Source: Omphalotus guepiniiformis (taxonomy: Eukaryota; Basidiomycota; Agaricomycetes; Agaricales; Omphalotaceae). Taken from it: 64,000 nucleotides of DNA. Made by a program: the position numbers and the translations under genes. The notes below the pieces were generated by a model. It saw only the letters and a program-made list of their open reading frames with translations. It was not told where the DNA came from and did no database searches. Where the stretch lies: the NCBI GenBank assembly GCA_028554645.1, contig JAQOOI010000063.1, positions 1,054,001-1,118,000 of the forward strand, given 5' to 3'. This document shows, piece after piece, positions 1 to 11,630 of the stretch; positions within the stretch are counted from its first letter, which is position 1, and each line of letters starts with the position of its first letter.

Positions 1-834
1 CTGAACACGTTCCCGAGTTTTGGCTTTAAGGGACATGTTGGCCTCCTTTTCCTTCACAGCGTCTCGCATGGTAGCAATACCGGTGTCGGCAATGTACGCC
101 GGAAGTTGAAACGGAGGCTTCTCAATACCACGCTTTCCCTGCAGATAGTCTCGCTTGGCACTCCAGTGTATTGGAATAGGTACCGTGTTTCGATAGCTTT
201 TCAGATGAAGAAGAAGTCGAGGATCAGCCGCGGTAACGTCGGTCCATTCGACAACTTCTGGTTTCTTGACAAGTTGCTTGAGCTCGGCGACAGTGAGACG
301 AGCCATCTTGCGTTGTTTCTTCTTTGAAATTGGTTTCTTTTCAGTGTCAGAAGCTTCGTCGTCCGAGGCCATATCATCGTCCGAATAGATAATCTCGCCT
401 TTCGAAGGCTCCTGCTCTTGATTCTGCTACAGAAAGAGATCAGAGAAAGTACCAAGAAAAGATTTTATATAACACACTGAAGATTCCTCGGGGGGTAGCT
501 GGAAGCGAGCAAATACGTCGGAGAATGCCTCAAGGACAGAGCCTTTGATATCCAACTGCTCAGGTACGTACTCGACATTGGCACCAACACTCTCCTTCGG
601 ATCTTCCTCCATTTTCACGTCCTGTGCTTCCGTCGGCTTTCCGTCCTAGCAGCAGAGTCAATACTAGAGTGAACGAGAATGTAGACGAGGACGAACTTGA
701 GGTTGGGCATGTTTCTTCTGCTTTAGCTTCAGTCTTCTCAGCTGGTTCTTCGACTTGATTGGCTTCCCATTTGGTGCCAGGCCATTCAAGTCGCCGTTGA
801 GCTTTGGTACGGGGTCTTGAGTTTGGGCGACCAT
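1..834 (-). CDS. SF3B2: Splicing factor 3B subunit 2 (SF3B2/SAP145/Cus1), N-terminal part; continues off the left edge
   Basis: SF3B2 is a U2 snRNP SF3b subunit that helps anchor U2 at the branch site. The start codon is at 834 (MVAQTQDPVPKLNG). Exons are 834-697, 645-478 and 426 to beyond base 1, with GT-AG introns of 51 bases each. After an acidic, Lys-rich N-terminus comes the start of the conserved core (DUF382): LKQLVKKPEVVEWTDVTA, then a segment ending SYRNTVPIPIHWSAKRDYL and KPPFQLPAYIADTGI, which I recognise as typical of SAP145/Cus1. The PSP proline-rich region and C-terminus lie outside the window. It is divergent from glutamine synthetase, with 211 bases between start codons. Family assignment is firm; only the N-terminal third or so is visible. 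Confidence 0.92.
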
Positions 835-975
835 GGAGGAGTAAGGAGTAAGAGTGTGGGAAGAAAAGTACCAAATAAGTAAATCGACGGAGGAAGTTCA
901 CCGGGCCGGAAAGGGGCAAACTGGTTTGGGGCGGGAGCGCCAAGTCAAATAAGGTTTATCTCACTGGCCATTGGG

Positions 976-983
976 TATAAATA
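976..983 (+). promoter_or_regulatory. TATA box of the glutamine synthetase gene
   Basis: TATAAATA lies 63 bases upstream of the GLN1 start codon, within the 211-base divergent promoter shared with SF3B2. Position and sequence fit a TATA element of a highly expressed gene. The call rests on motif and spacing only. Confidence 0.6.
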
Positions 984-1045
984 CAAAAGAGTCCAGCCCT
1001 CCGCTTTTTTACCCCAACTTCATTTTGACTTCATCCTCCGTCTCA

Positions 1046-2339
1046 ATGGCCTATCGCAACGATCTTCTTGCTCCCTTCCTCGCTCTTCCTCAGGGAGACA
1101 AGGTTCAAGCTGAATATGTGTTTTCTCTGCTTTCTTCGGTCTGTGCTGTTTCTGACTCGATATCAGATGTTTGGATCGATGGCGATGGTGGTCTTCGTTC
1201 CAAGACTACGGTCTGCAGTTCTCTCCTTTTGTTTTCTCGCTTTTTCAATGCTCATTTCAATTGCACGGACAGACTGTGAGTAAGAAGGTTACCGACATTG
1301 GCCAGCTCCGTATCTGGGACTTCGACGGTTCTTCAACCAACCAAGCTCCTGGAAACGACTCTGATGTCTACCTTCGACCTGCCGCTATCTTCAAAGATCC
1401 CTTCCGCGGTGGTGACAATATTCTAGTCCTTGCTGAGACGTACAACAACGACGGAACCCCCAACAAAACTAATTACCGCCACCATGCCAAGAAGATCATG
1501 GATCAGGCTAAAGATGTTGAGCCTTGGTTCGGTCTCGAGCAGGAATACACTCTCTTTGATGCAGATGGCACTCCTTTTGGTTGGCCAAAGGGTGGTTTCC
1601 CGGGTCCTCAGGGCCCATACTATTGCGGTGCAGGTACGTCGTCAATTTTTTTTTCTTTATCTTTCCCATACAGCCTCTCGATAACTCGGATCTCGCTCAG
1701 GAACTGGCAAGGTTTTTGCCCGTGACCTTATCGAAGCGCACTATCGGGCCTGCCTCTATGCTGGTGTCAATATCAGTGGAATCAACGCTGAAGTTATGCC
1801 CGCCCAGTGGGAATTCCAGGTCGGCCCTTGCGAGGGAATCTCCATGGGTGACCACCTTTGGATGGCTCGCTATCTTCTTATTCGAATCGCTGAGCAGTGG
1901 GGTATCAAAGTCTCTTTCCACCCCAAACCGCTGCAGGGTGACTGGAACGGTGCTGGATGCCACACCAACTACAGCACTAAGCCCATGCGTGAGCCCGGAG
2001 GCATGAAGCACATTGAGGCCGCCATCGAGAAACTGTCCAAGCGTCACAACGAGCACATCGCTGTTTACGGTGAAGACAATGATCTTCGACTGACGGGTCG
2101 CCATGAGACTGGCCATATCGGTTCTTTCAGCTCCGGCGTCGCGAACCGTGGAGCTTCTATCCGTGTCCCCAGACATGTTGCTGCCCAGGGCTATGGATAC
2201 ATGGAGGACAGGCGCCCTGCTTCCAACATCGGTATGTTCATGCTTGAGAGTTCTGCAGAATCAATGGCGCTGACTATTTATTGTAGATCCCTACCGTGTA
2301 ACTGGCATCATCGTCGAGACTACCGTCCTTACTCAGTAA
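1046..2339 (+). CDS. GLN1: Glutamine synthetase (type II, eukaryotic)
   Basis: This enzyme makes glutamine from glutamate, ammonia and ATP in the cytosol and is the main ammonium-assimilating step. The start is ATG 1046 ([19 protein letters not shown]). Exons are 1046-1117, 1169-1210, 1273-1633, 1701-2231 and 2287-2339. Conserved segments are present in order: [30 protein letters not shown], the catalytic [47 protein letters not shown] and RPASNIDPYRVT. Length of about 350 residues is normal for GSII. Introns 2-4 are GT-AG. Intron 1 (1118-1168) is odd: joining the conserved EY to VWID needs a GT-AT (or AT-AG) removal of 51 bases. Those 51 bases carry no stop, so retention would add 17 residues. 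The family call is not in doubt. Confidence 0.96.
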
Positions 2340-2550
2340 TTCTAATCCCACTACCAACCCTTAAACTTTGATATGTATGTATATACTGGTGGACGCAAAA
2401 GAAGGAAAATAAATTCAGCCAATGTCTAAAGTATCTTTTCCTTTCCAGTGCTATCTATATGTCCTTCTACCCCGAGTGAGTAGTCCGATAAATGTATTAC
2501 TACATTATAATAAGGAGTCGACCACGCCACCCTTGTCAATCTATTCAGCA

Positions 2551-2560
2551 TCACGCGCGT
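2551..2560 (+). promoter_or_regulatory. ACGCGCGT box (MBF/MCB-like) just upstream of DCC1
   Basis: TCACGCGCGT contains overlapping ACGCG cores on both strands and ends 17 bases before the DCC1 start codon. ACGCG(T) is the binding core of the fungal MBF G1/S regulator, and DCC1 is an S-phase cohesion gene, so cell-cycle control is a reasonable inference. It may lie in the 5' UTR. Confidence 0.35.
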
Positions 2561-2576
2561 GTGAAATAGTTTCTCC

Positions 2577-4003
2577 ATGTCGCGTTCAGAGCACAAACTC
2601 AGTTTCTCTACTGCATCGTTCTCGGAGCAAGGTTCTTTCAAGCTACTTGAGCTTCCTTCAGATCTTTGCAAACTTGTTGAAGAATCCATCGAAGGTCTCA
2701 CAGCGCTAAGGTACTTTGATAACTTTTTTGGTTTCAATACCTGACCTTGACGCGTCGAATCCGAGTAGTTTCACCGTCAAGGGTCAATCCAGCGAGGATG
2801 CTGTTCTTTGTACCAATGATAGAACATATTCAATACGCTCCATCACTCTTTCTAACTCGATACTGGTTGTCACGCCTCCATCAGACACCAGTCTAGACGC
2901 GTGGCTCGAGGACGACACTGTCGTTATACGCGATCAAGTCAACGAGGTTTTGGAGCTCACACCGATCGTACCTAAGCTACACAAGCTAAGTGCGTTCCTG
3001 AGAGACAAAGAGTATGGAGAAGATCAGGAGGATGAAGATATGGACGAGGAGAGGGGTGATGCCTCGAAGGTGAGCATTGATGCGTCTCAACAAGATCGTC
3101 AGGAGAATGATAGCAAATGAAGAAATTCACGTATGAAGATGCGCGAAAAATGATACAAGCTAGTGAAGCTGAGCTTGATCGAGGCCTGAGGGACAGGCAT
3201 ATACTCCAAATACACGGTACGTCGCGGTTCAGTAGAACGTATCAGCAGGACTGAGGCGATGTCTAAATTCTCAGGCGAACTGCGTCCAATCGCACCGGCA
3301 TATCTCATTCGCATCATTGAACTTATCCTCAACTCTCTTGTCTCGCTTTCTCTGCCGCACGAAGCCGCCCATGTGGACATCTTATCCACAGCTTTAGCTG
3401 ATGAACATGAAATACCGAGATCTGTATCGACTCAGGTGATGTGCTGGTTTGGAGAAATACGCGACGGTCGTTGGGCGATGAATGTCAATAGTGTCATCAA
3501 AGAGGCCGGTATCAGTATCCTGAGGCTTCACAAGGTACGTGTCACCCGAGCATAAGCATATTATCTATTCCTAACATTTGCTGTAATAGCATGATCCTAT
3601 TGACAAGGATGAGCTTGTATCATCTTGGAAGTACCTTGTGGGGGATAAGTTTTCTTCGTCTGTGTCGCTCGATCTTCTCGCAGTAAGTAACGGAAGACCA
3701 TTCTAGCTTTGCCTTTCTGACTCTTTTCACAAGGGAAATTTTCTAGTCTCTCCTTCAAGACACGGCGCGGCACAGGTGTCTTTGACGTATTTTCCTGCGT
3801 CTTCACTTCCCAATGATCCTGCGCAGCGATTCGCTGACCTGTTTTTGACTCGAAGTCGTTGGAAGAGCGAGGACATCGAGCCCTTCCTTTCAGGCATTGC
3901 AATCGACTCCAAGGAGCGTGATAAACTGTTATTGAAATACGCAAGAGCTTTGACAGATGCCCAAGGAGTCTGGTATACAGCGAGGGCACAATACAGTATA
4001 TGA
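2577..4003 (+). CDS. DCC1: Sister chromatid cohesion protein DCC1 (Ctf18-RFC subunit)
   Basis: DCC1 belongs, with Ctf8, to the Ctf18-RFC clamp loader that acts at replication forks and in cohesion. The start is ATG 2577 (MSRSEHKLSFSTASFSEQGS). The N-terminal half has the features I associate with DCC1: KLLELPSDLCKLVEESIEG, VLCTNDRTYSIRSITLSNS and WLEDDTVVIRDQV. Then comes an acidic linker and the winged-helix part: FTYEDARKMIQASEAELDRG, GELRPIAPAYLIRIIELIL, DELVSSWKYLVG and a C-terminal WYTARAQYSI. All introns traced are GT-AG, the last ones near 3533-3590 and 3681-3735. The downstream gene starts 132 bases after the stop on the same strand. The assignment rests on motif order and length of about 390 residues. 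Confidence 0.88.
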
Positions 4004-4134
4004 CAGTCAAAGAGCGATGAGAATCATGCCTATGTTTGTTTTGCCACAAGTCGAATACAAAATTGAGGAGACCAGAGTAACTTACATTGTAATGTGAACG
4101 CTTCTGCGCGGGCCGCAAGCCGCACAGTCAACGT

Positions 4135-5669
4135 ATGGCGGAAAATATCAAGATCCCACTACCTCAATATCTGAAAATCCTCACCTCCAACAATGTTCCT
4201 GTACCAAAAGCTATGGATATTTCCGGGAAAATGTGGGCTCTGAAATTGTCTCCTCAAACTGGATGAAGATGAAACATTGTTTACACTGATTACTATCCAG
4301 ATACAAGGATTTCAACACACCTGCTCAACTGGCAACCCTGACGGACGTGAAGCTCACAGCGACTGGCATAGACAATAAAGATGACCGGAAGCTCGTGATG
4401 GCTGCTATGAGAAAGTGTGGATATATCACAGCGGCATCTGGGAGAAAGAAATTGACTACTACAAACCCCCCCTCCGAGTCGCTTGCTAATGAGGCTGCCG
4501 GGCCTTCACAACTCTCAGCAGTGGAAATGGTGGTAAGCCATTCTAGTTACGAGCTCAGAGTTCTGAATGAACCTCATTCTGTTCACTAGACCAAGCCCGT
4601 TAAACGGAAGCGAAAAGTCGCTGAGCTAGAGAAGAACGAGTTTCTACCCAATGGTCCCGTGGACGAAGCGTCAGAGTACGGAAGCTTGGAATTCAATGAA
4701 ATTCTCGACGAGGAGGTGATTGATTTGAGTGCTCGACAGTTCGTGATGCATGTCAAAGCTAAAGCGATGGACGTAGGTACTCCTATCCAAATCCACAGTC
4801 GTCAATCGAGCGCCCCTTATGACTGCTTGGGCGACAGTCGTTGCAGAACGGATGGGTTTTGAGCGTGAAGAAGCCTTAAGTATAGGTTTGTGCACTGTTT
4901 GTAAATCTACTTCAACCTGGTTAAACTGAAAAGTAGCCTCTGTCTATACTGAGATGAACGCTCTCTCCAAGGGTGTCTCGCTGGGTATCTATAAGGAAGG
5001 GAAGCAAAAAGGACTGGATGCCGTTAAAGGAGGTACACAGCCATACGTAGATCTCATGGGCAGACGGTGAGTGCTTTTCCAGAGTATATCTAAATAGTCC
5101 GCATCTTCCACTCAAATATCTGTGCTTTTAGGATGTACGTACGTTGCTTCAACTTACAATGAACAGATGCTAACATCGTGTATAGACCACTATACCGGAC
5201 ACAATCGGACCGTTGGCGTGCTCTCTTGAACGGCACACCTGCCAAGCCCAGCGTAGCTTTTTCCTACATCTCTCGCTCTTTCCGCCAAACTACTTCGCAG
5301 TTTGTGGGTGCGCTCCGTCTGCTAGCAAACAGCTTCCCCCCTCAGGAACTATCTCAGAAAGCCTGGGCTCTTTATACTGAATTTCGTCCGGTAGCAGAAG
5401 GATGGGGCGAAAGGTCGCATATTCGTTGTGATACCATTCTAGGGTTAAGGAAGCCGCCAGAGCCAATATCAGAGACGGAAGAACGTGGTCCCACCGGCAC
5501 AACTCGAGACCAAATGAATGCAGACGTTGTCAAATATGAAGAGACAAGTCTTTCGGCAGCAGAAGATGAGCCGGAACGTAAAAAATTGAAGAGCGGCATG
5601 TCACTAGAGGAATACGAAGCTATTCTGGACCAAGACAGTATTTTTGATGATGTGGACTTGATTTTCTAA
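4135..5669 (+). CDS. Conserved fungal protein of unknown function with N-terminal SAM-like helical region
   Basis: I do not recognise a named function. The start is ATG 4135 (MAENIKIPLPQYLKILTS). An N-terminal helical segment (KLTATGIDNKDDRKLVMAAM) resembles a SAM/HhH-type fold and is followed by a basic patch, KPVKRKRKV, a possible NLS. A well-structured middle reads MTAWATVVAERMGFEREEA, VYTEMNALSKGVSLGIYKEG and AFSYISRSFRQTTSQFVGAL. It ends in an acidic tail, EEYEAILDQDSIFDDVDLIF. The clean reading frame across exons and the GT-AG junctions show it is a real gene. One junction near 4790 is ambiguous: the simplest reading implies a 22-base intron (4777-4798), and a 70-base alternative with a GTGCTC donor gives a shorter peptide. 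A nuclear role is a guess from the basic patch. Confidence 0.65.
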
Positions 5670-5862
5670 TCCGTTCATTTCGTGCTTGTGCTCTACAGGC
5701 ATTAACAGATCGTGTAGATCCATTTTTTGATAAATACATTAGTTAAGTCCTTCTGCAGTGAAGTGCCATCCAAAAGTACTTTAGGAACACAGAAATTGGA
5801 TTCTACAGTAGTGCACAAGTCTAAATCTTGGCTGACGCCGTACCCACCTTCTGAACATTCCA

Positions 5863-7477
5863 CTAATGCAAGTTCTTGATGACAGCGGAAGTAAACTCAG
5901 AGGTGGTAGAAGAGCCTAGTTTTCGAAAGCTTAGCTACCTCGTCATCATCTCAGAAGGAGAAGGGGACTTACCACCCATGTCAGCCGTTCTAACCTTTTT
6001 GGAGTTGATGACATCGAACGTAGCGGTGGCAATGCTGTTTGCGAGATTATCGAGGCTGAAGATGGTCGTTTAGTAATAGAAGTGCAAACAGCCGCCCAAC
6101 ACGAACCCAAGGTGACGAAGCATCATTGTAGAGCTCAGGATCATGGCGGCCGGGTTGGCGCGGTTGGTGCCCATGATATCGCTTGCGACGTGTCGGCAAC
6201 CGGGCTCAAAAAGAGCATATTCCTACGAAGAGTAGCAGCAGGTTCAGAGCACTGATCTTAAGATTGAGGTTGAGGCAGACGGAGACTCACGCGTCCAACA
6301 TTACAGCCAGGCACAATACCTGGTCCACCGACGAGAGCAGCGCCAATGTTGGAAACAATAGCGCCGTACAGGTTAGGCATTACCATTACATCGAACTGAC
6401 CAGGCTTCGCAACGAGCTGCATGGAGCTGAGAAACATGGGTATCACGCGTACGCGCTGAAATTACGGAATACATACGTGTTATCGACAATCATGTCGTTG
6501 AACTGAAGGCCAGATGACTCGTACTCTTTGGCGACTTCTCGGAAGGTGTTGAGGAAAAGACCATCGCCAAGCTTCATGATGTTGGCTTTGTGGACACAAG
6601 TGACTTTCTAAACCCAATTTTCATACCCAAGACAGAGTTTATATAGTCGGGTACGCACTTTTCGGTTGTTCTTAAGAGCGAAGTCTATCGCGAACCGGGA
6701 GATACGTTCAGCCTTTGCGCGCGTCGAGACTTTCAAACTCTCGACGACACCAGGATAACTTTGATGCTCCAGTCCAGAGTATTCGCCCTCGGTGTTTTCA
6801 CGAATTATCGTGAAGTCGACGTTGGAGTGACGGGTAGGGAAACCAGGAAGGGACTTGCAGAACACGACTGAAGCATAGATATCGAGTTGCTGACGCATGG
6901 CAACGTTCCATGATATATGACCGGATTGAGAAATGGGGGTGAAGAGAATTCCTGAGAACGGTTTAAAGGTGAACCCCCCAAAAGGTAGAGAGTATAGCAC
7001 ACACCCTTCAAACCGACTCTGTTCCTCTTCAGACTTTCCATGGCCTGCTTAAACAAAGCCTCGCCAGAAGAGGACATGCCAGAAACATCGTATTGTTCCC
7101 ATTCAATGGGAGCATTGACGTGCTCAAAGATCTCCTTCACAGACTCCGTAATTTCTTGACCAATACCATCACCGGGTATAAGTGTAACCTGAAAACGGGA
7201 GAAATCGGCGCAAGTCGACAGTAGTGGAAAAACAGGCGTACAGTGTAGACACCACCGTACTTGGTAGGTTGCTGTAGTACGACGACTATGAGTTTAGCCC
7301 GGAAGAAAGGACATCATGATACTGACTCTAGTCGTTACTTTCGGAAATCCAGCAGAAAGTGTAGTGGCAGTTCTCTAAAGGATGAAATGAACAACAGCGA
7401 GCAGGAAGTAACAATACCACACGAACAGCCTGATAGACAGCGGGGCGAGCTGCTGAGGAGATGGCGTTTCGCAACAT
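5863..7477 (-). CDS. IDH1: NAD-dependent isocitrate dehydrogenase subunit 1, mitochondrial
   Basis: This is one subunit of the hetero-oligomeric NAD-IDH that oxidises isocitrate to 2-oxoglutarate in the TCA cycle. In yeast Idh1 is the regulatory (AMP-binding) subunit. The start is ATG 7477 ([18 protein letters not shown]), an Arg/Ala/Ser-rich mitochondrial presequence. Then come [86 protein letters not shown] and [13 protein letters not shown]; the stop is at 5863. GVVESLKV (rather than GVVQSIKL) is what marks this as the IDH1 type. All introns traced are GT-AG. It is divergent from the alpha/beta-hydrolase gene, 273 bases between starts. Its partner IDH2 is at 61613-63430. Confidence 0.95.
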
Positions 7478-7750
7478 CGCAGACGTTGACGGCAAGAACT
7501 TGTAAGTAAATGAACGGGGAAGAGGCGAAAGAGTCGGAAAGACGGGAAATCGCGAAAAAAATGAATTCAGTCATGATGGATGTCACGTGACAATCAATAT
7601 TTCGAATATTAGGCGCCCGTCAACCCCGAACGGCTCGTTGGGTGCCGGATACTCAGTGAAACAATTCAACAGTCTTACTTCGTGTCTCTGCGTCCTGCAT
7701 CCAGAGCTGCACTGTAGTGCAGCTCGTCCTGTCCTTTCTTCACGAATATC

Positions 7751-9758
7751 ATGGTCAAGGATGTTTCAGAGCTCCCCGATGTGCCCTCAAGGCGTTCTCT
7801 CACTTTCTATGTCGTCTTACTTCTCTTCGTACTTCCATTGTGGGGCTCAGTTCCCTTTGCTTGGGCATTCGTCGTTTATACCCTTAGATCTGGCAGAGTT
7901 TGGTACCTCTCGTGGTCGCATATATGCCTATTCTTTATTGCCTTCTCCGAGGTACGTCGTATGACTTGCAGTCAATGCTGTTGTAGCTCACTCACTGGTC
8001 TGGTGCAGGTAATTTTCAGCATTTATCACTTGCACCTCGTCAAGCAAGTTTCTAGGAGAACTAGCGTTCCCCCGGGAAATCTTTCTGAGCTTCAGGCCGC
8101 GTTCCAGCGAGTTCTGAAAGCCGGTCTCGCAAACCTTCCCCCGGATGGCTATGACCAGGAAACCTTAGATGACGAGCGACCCGGCAGTCCGGCCGAGATT
8201 ATCGTGCAGCTTGAGCATGACGACCATCGTGCCATTGATTTTCGTAATGTCCTTCGAACGTATGGGTTTTTTGTTTTTGAATGTACAAAGCCACTTTTAG
8301 CTGACTGTGCAAACATCCCAGGTGGTTCGGTAGGGCCGAGTGGTCGACAATCAGACTGCATGAAGTTCGCCAGTGGCTTTACTGGTCTATCTATAATAAG
8401 GACTTACCACCTCTAAATACTCTTCCCCATGCACATCGCGCAGCCTTAGATGAAACTTTAGACCTATTACAGAAGCGTTTGGGAAAGAGAATTCCTGAAG
8501 GGAGCTCACCTAAAAGCAAGCCCATGCGAGTTACACTGGACGACGTTATGGTTCGTTGGCGCCCCCTTACGTTCTACGCAGTTGTTGCTGTAACAAATCT
8601 CTGTATCAAAACCTGGTACCAGAGAAGATGGCAGTTCCGCCACGGTTCTCTGGACGGCCTTGAGTGAGTGCTGATCTGCTTTGCCGGAGTCTAGCATTTT
8701 GATTGAGTGCTTCAGATATCTCCTCCGCATTCCCAGTCACTGGGATCCCGCCCGCGATCCTCGCCCTTTGGTCTTTGTCCATGGCCTGGGGTTAGGCCTT
8801 CTGCAATATAGCGCCCTCATTACATATCTTGCTGAAAGTCTCGACGATCGGCCATTATTAATTCTTCTCCAGCCACACATTAGTCAAAACATATTCCATT
8901 CTCGTTACCTCATGCCAATGTCAAGGAGGGAGACAGTTCAACGTTTAGCCAAACTGATGAGTGCGCTCGGATGGGTCGATCTGCCAGACTACGCAGATAT
9001 CATGGCTGGTGTCAAGGAAAACCAAGCAGAACAAGTTATGGTCGACAAACCCCGCAAAGGTGTTACTTTGATGAGTCATTCCAAGTAGGGTTATGCCATT
9101 CTTTCTACCTAGGTCTTGCTTAAACGTAGTATAGTGGGTCATACTGTCATGCCTGGATACTCAAGGACTGCCCTCATATGATTACTCGCTCATGCTTTGT
9201 GGACCCCGTTACATTCTGCTCTTGGGAAGGAGGACAGACCTTGTTTTGACTGGAGACTGTACCTTTCTCATGATCATATAACTGCTCTCCCAAGATGTGT
9301 GCCACAACTTCTTGTACAAGATTTGTACGAACGTCAGTCGCTTTTGATTCCCTCATTCAAACACAAAGCTCACCTTGGCAATCATAGGGCACCGAACTCC
9401 TCGTGCGATATTTTGTGGGTACTGAGCTGGGCGTTGCCAACCTTTTGCGGCGCCACTTCGACTGGTCTTCGAATGCTCTTTGGTATGAGGAAATCCCGAA
9501 TGCTCGTGATCCTTCCCGAACCCTCTTCCTGCTGGGCGGAAAGGATAGTATTGTTAACGCTTCGGTAAGATTATGTGCCGTAATATCTTCCCCTTACTCT
9601 CTGACCAGTTCCCTCAGCGAGTAAAAAGATACCTACAGTGTCATGGGGTTCGCAAGGGTCTTTGGTATGATCCCGATGGCCGTCATGGTCAAGCATTGCT
9701 CGCTGGTGGTCGGGGACGCAAAGTTGTTCTCGACTGGCTTCGAACACCTGTGCCTTAG
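7751..9758 (+). CDS. Membrane-anchored alpha/beta-hydrolase, substrate unknown
   Basis: The start is ATG 7751 (MVKDVSELPDVPSRRSLTFY). The first roughly 70 residues hold two hydrophobic segments, and a cytosolic-type linker follows. The hydrolase domain has the oxyanion motif VFVHGLGLGLLQYSAL, a nucleophile elbow SHSNGSYCHAW (S in a G/S-x-S-x-G setting, formed across an intron), the acid in LLGGKDSIVNAS and the His in DGRHGQALL; the stop is at 9758. So the catalytic triad is complete. Most introns are GT-AG. The junction after FCSWEG (9233-9294) appears to be GA-AG and is the weak point of the model. I cannot name a substrate; lipid or ester hydrolysis at a membrane is only an inference from the fold and anchor. 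Confidence 0.82.
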
Positions 9759-10384
9759 GCTGAATGACAAGATATACACTGTGAACGGTTGCAGTGTTAC
9801 ATATACAATCCTTTTTCACGACCGTGGCATGGCGTTCATAATATTAGGCAAATGCAATCCTGATATCGTCCTTGTTGTACTCTGCGAGCATATACCGTAA
9901 CTAGATGGACATAATTAGATGGACATACCTTTGAGAACTTGCGTATAATTCCGAACTTCCAAGTAGTGATCGCATGAAGCACCTAAAACAATTTCTCACA
10001 AAAAAGCAGCGAACCGCAAAACATTCCTAAAACCATACTAGCGTAATGGCTGAACTCGAAGACTCGGATGTCTTATTCCTAAATAAGTAATCGTGATTGT
10101 AGTCACCTTGCTGCCAAGCGAGGTTCTCCAAACCCATAATGTACCAACCAAATACACACGTACAAACAGACCTTTAGGCTTTATTACAACCGTGACCTTG
10201 CTAGACTTTTGTCAAACTTCGGAATATGCTGATAGCTTTTCGGCCAATGTTGTTCATGCAATTTTTGATCATGCTAACGTCTGAAGAACTACAATTTGTT
10301 GTCGTCATATACTTTGCAGAAAATTACGCGGCAAGGTTGTTGTTGACTCCGTCAACCTCTAGTTGTACAAAACGTACTATAAAA
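9759..10384. other. Intergenic spacer between convergent genes, nothing recognised
   Basis: These 626 bases are AT-rich and lie between the 3' ends of the hydrolase and amidohydrolase genes. Only short ORFs without family features are present. A near repeat, ACTAGATGGACATAATTAGATGGACAT, at about 9900-9926 is the only local structure I noticed. Both 3' UTRs probably lie here. Confidence 0.5.
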
Positions 10385-11630
10385 TCAGACACACGGGAGG
10401 GGTGCCATTCTAGGGAACAGCCTCAGAGCATTTTTGTACGAAATAGCATCAAGATCGTCATTCCTCGTAGCGTAAAAGCTCTCCAAGTTCTTGGTATACC
10501 AGCCAACCATACTTTCACTGACCGCTGTTGAAATTTGACCTAGTTCAGCAATGCGATACTTCTATTAGACACAATACTCTCACCAGGAAAGTCAGATCCA
10601 AACAAAATACGATCGGTCGTTACAAAAAAATCCATGGCAGTGAGCGTGGTCTCATGAGCACCTAGAGCAGTATCGAAATAGAAGCTCTTGAAGTCTTCGA
10701 TAATCTCTTCTGGAGTGAGCGGGCACCCCATGTAATTCGATAACACCGCAACTCGAGCACTTGAGAATAAATCAATGCAGAGCAAAAAACAGTCTGTCAC
10801 TTCATACCTCAAGAACGGGACGGTCCCACCCAAATGTGCGAGTATGATCTTTATATCAGAGTATTTACGTTTACGACCGGTCACAACCAGATGCGCTGCT
10901 GCTTTGAAGGTTTCATTGGGTACCTGAACGAGGAAGACGGGATGCAGCGACTAGTATGAACGGTATAAAATCTGGGACCGACTTCTGTGATCGGAATACC
11001 GAGTGTCTCGTGAGGATACGGAGTAGATGAAGGAGTTTGCGCTCCGTGTAGAAACACAACAGCTTGTCGTTTGTGGAGCTCAGCCCAGACGGGATCATAT
11101 AGATCGTGGCCTATGTATTCTGAATGTTGAATTCAGTGTAAGTATGTAGATGCATAAATGGATGAGAAAGCGTACTCGAGGCGGATCCGGATCCATACGA
11201 GGATGACAGCGCGACACCGTCAGCTTTGAGCACATCGAACGCGTACGCGATTTCTGCCAAAGCACCTACGTTAGGCGGTATGAATACATCTGCATCTGAC
11301 ATATTCCTGATGGCGTTCACCTTCCACGTCGTCCAAAAATGGTAAAGTTGCGAAGAAACCAAACCTTCCCGAGTATTTCTTACAAACATCGGAGATAAAG
11401 ACATTCATCTGCCTTGCGAATTTCCTGCTTTCTTCCCCTATTTCTCCGCTAGACAAGGTAGGGAAGGACAGAATCGTCACGGAAATTCCTGTACGATCCA
11501 TGAATTGGATACTCTTGTCAAAGTCCATGGGAAGGTTTTCCGGAGGCGTGCGCCAGCCTGCTTCTTTGTTTAGTTTGACCTTGTCGAGGATAGGAGGGAA
11601 GAAATGGTGGTGTACATCAATACGAGGCAT
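10385..11630 (-). CDS. Amidohydrolase-2 family enzyme (ACMSD / 6-methylsalicylate decarboxylase-like)
   Basis: This is a metal-dependent TIM-barrel enzyme of the family that includes ACMSD, resorcylate and 6-methylsalicylate decarboxylases. The start is ATG 11630 (MPRIDVHHHFFPPILDKV). The metal ligands are visible: HHH near the N-terminus, FLHGAQTPSSTPYPHETLG, ILAHLGGTVPFL and FGSDFPGQ. The C-terminal YKNALRLFPRM is typical. The last exon runs 10545-10385 after a GT-AG intron, and the stop is at 10385. The length of about 330 residues fits the family. It lies 345 bases from, and on the same strand as, the SDR gene. A role in aromatic-acid decarboxylation is inferred from the family; the exact substrate cannot be read from the sequence. 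Confidence 0.84.

Noticed and set aside
1697..2176. 159-codon antisense ORF in glutamine synthetase
   Set aside because: It mirrors a highly conserved GS exon; its translation has no family features, and it is a by-product of codon bias.
5107..5185. Three-base micro-exon in the unknown gene (GAT at 5133-5135)
   Set aside because: A single longer GT-AG intron (5068-5185) gives an uninterrupted frame, GRRPLYRTQ, without needing a micro-exon.
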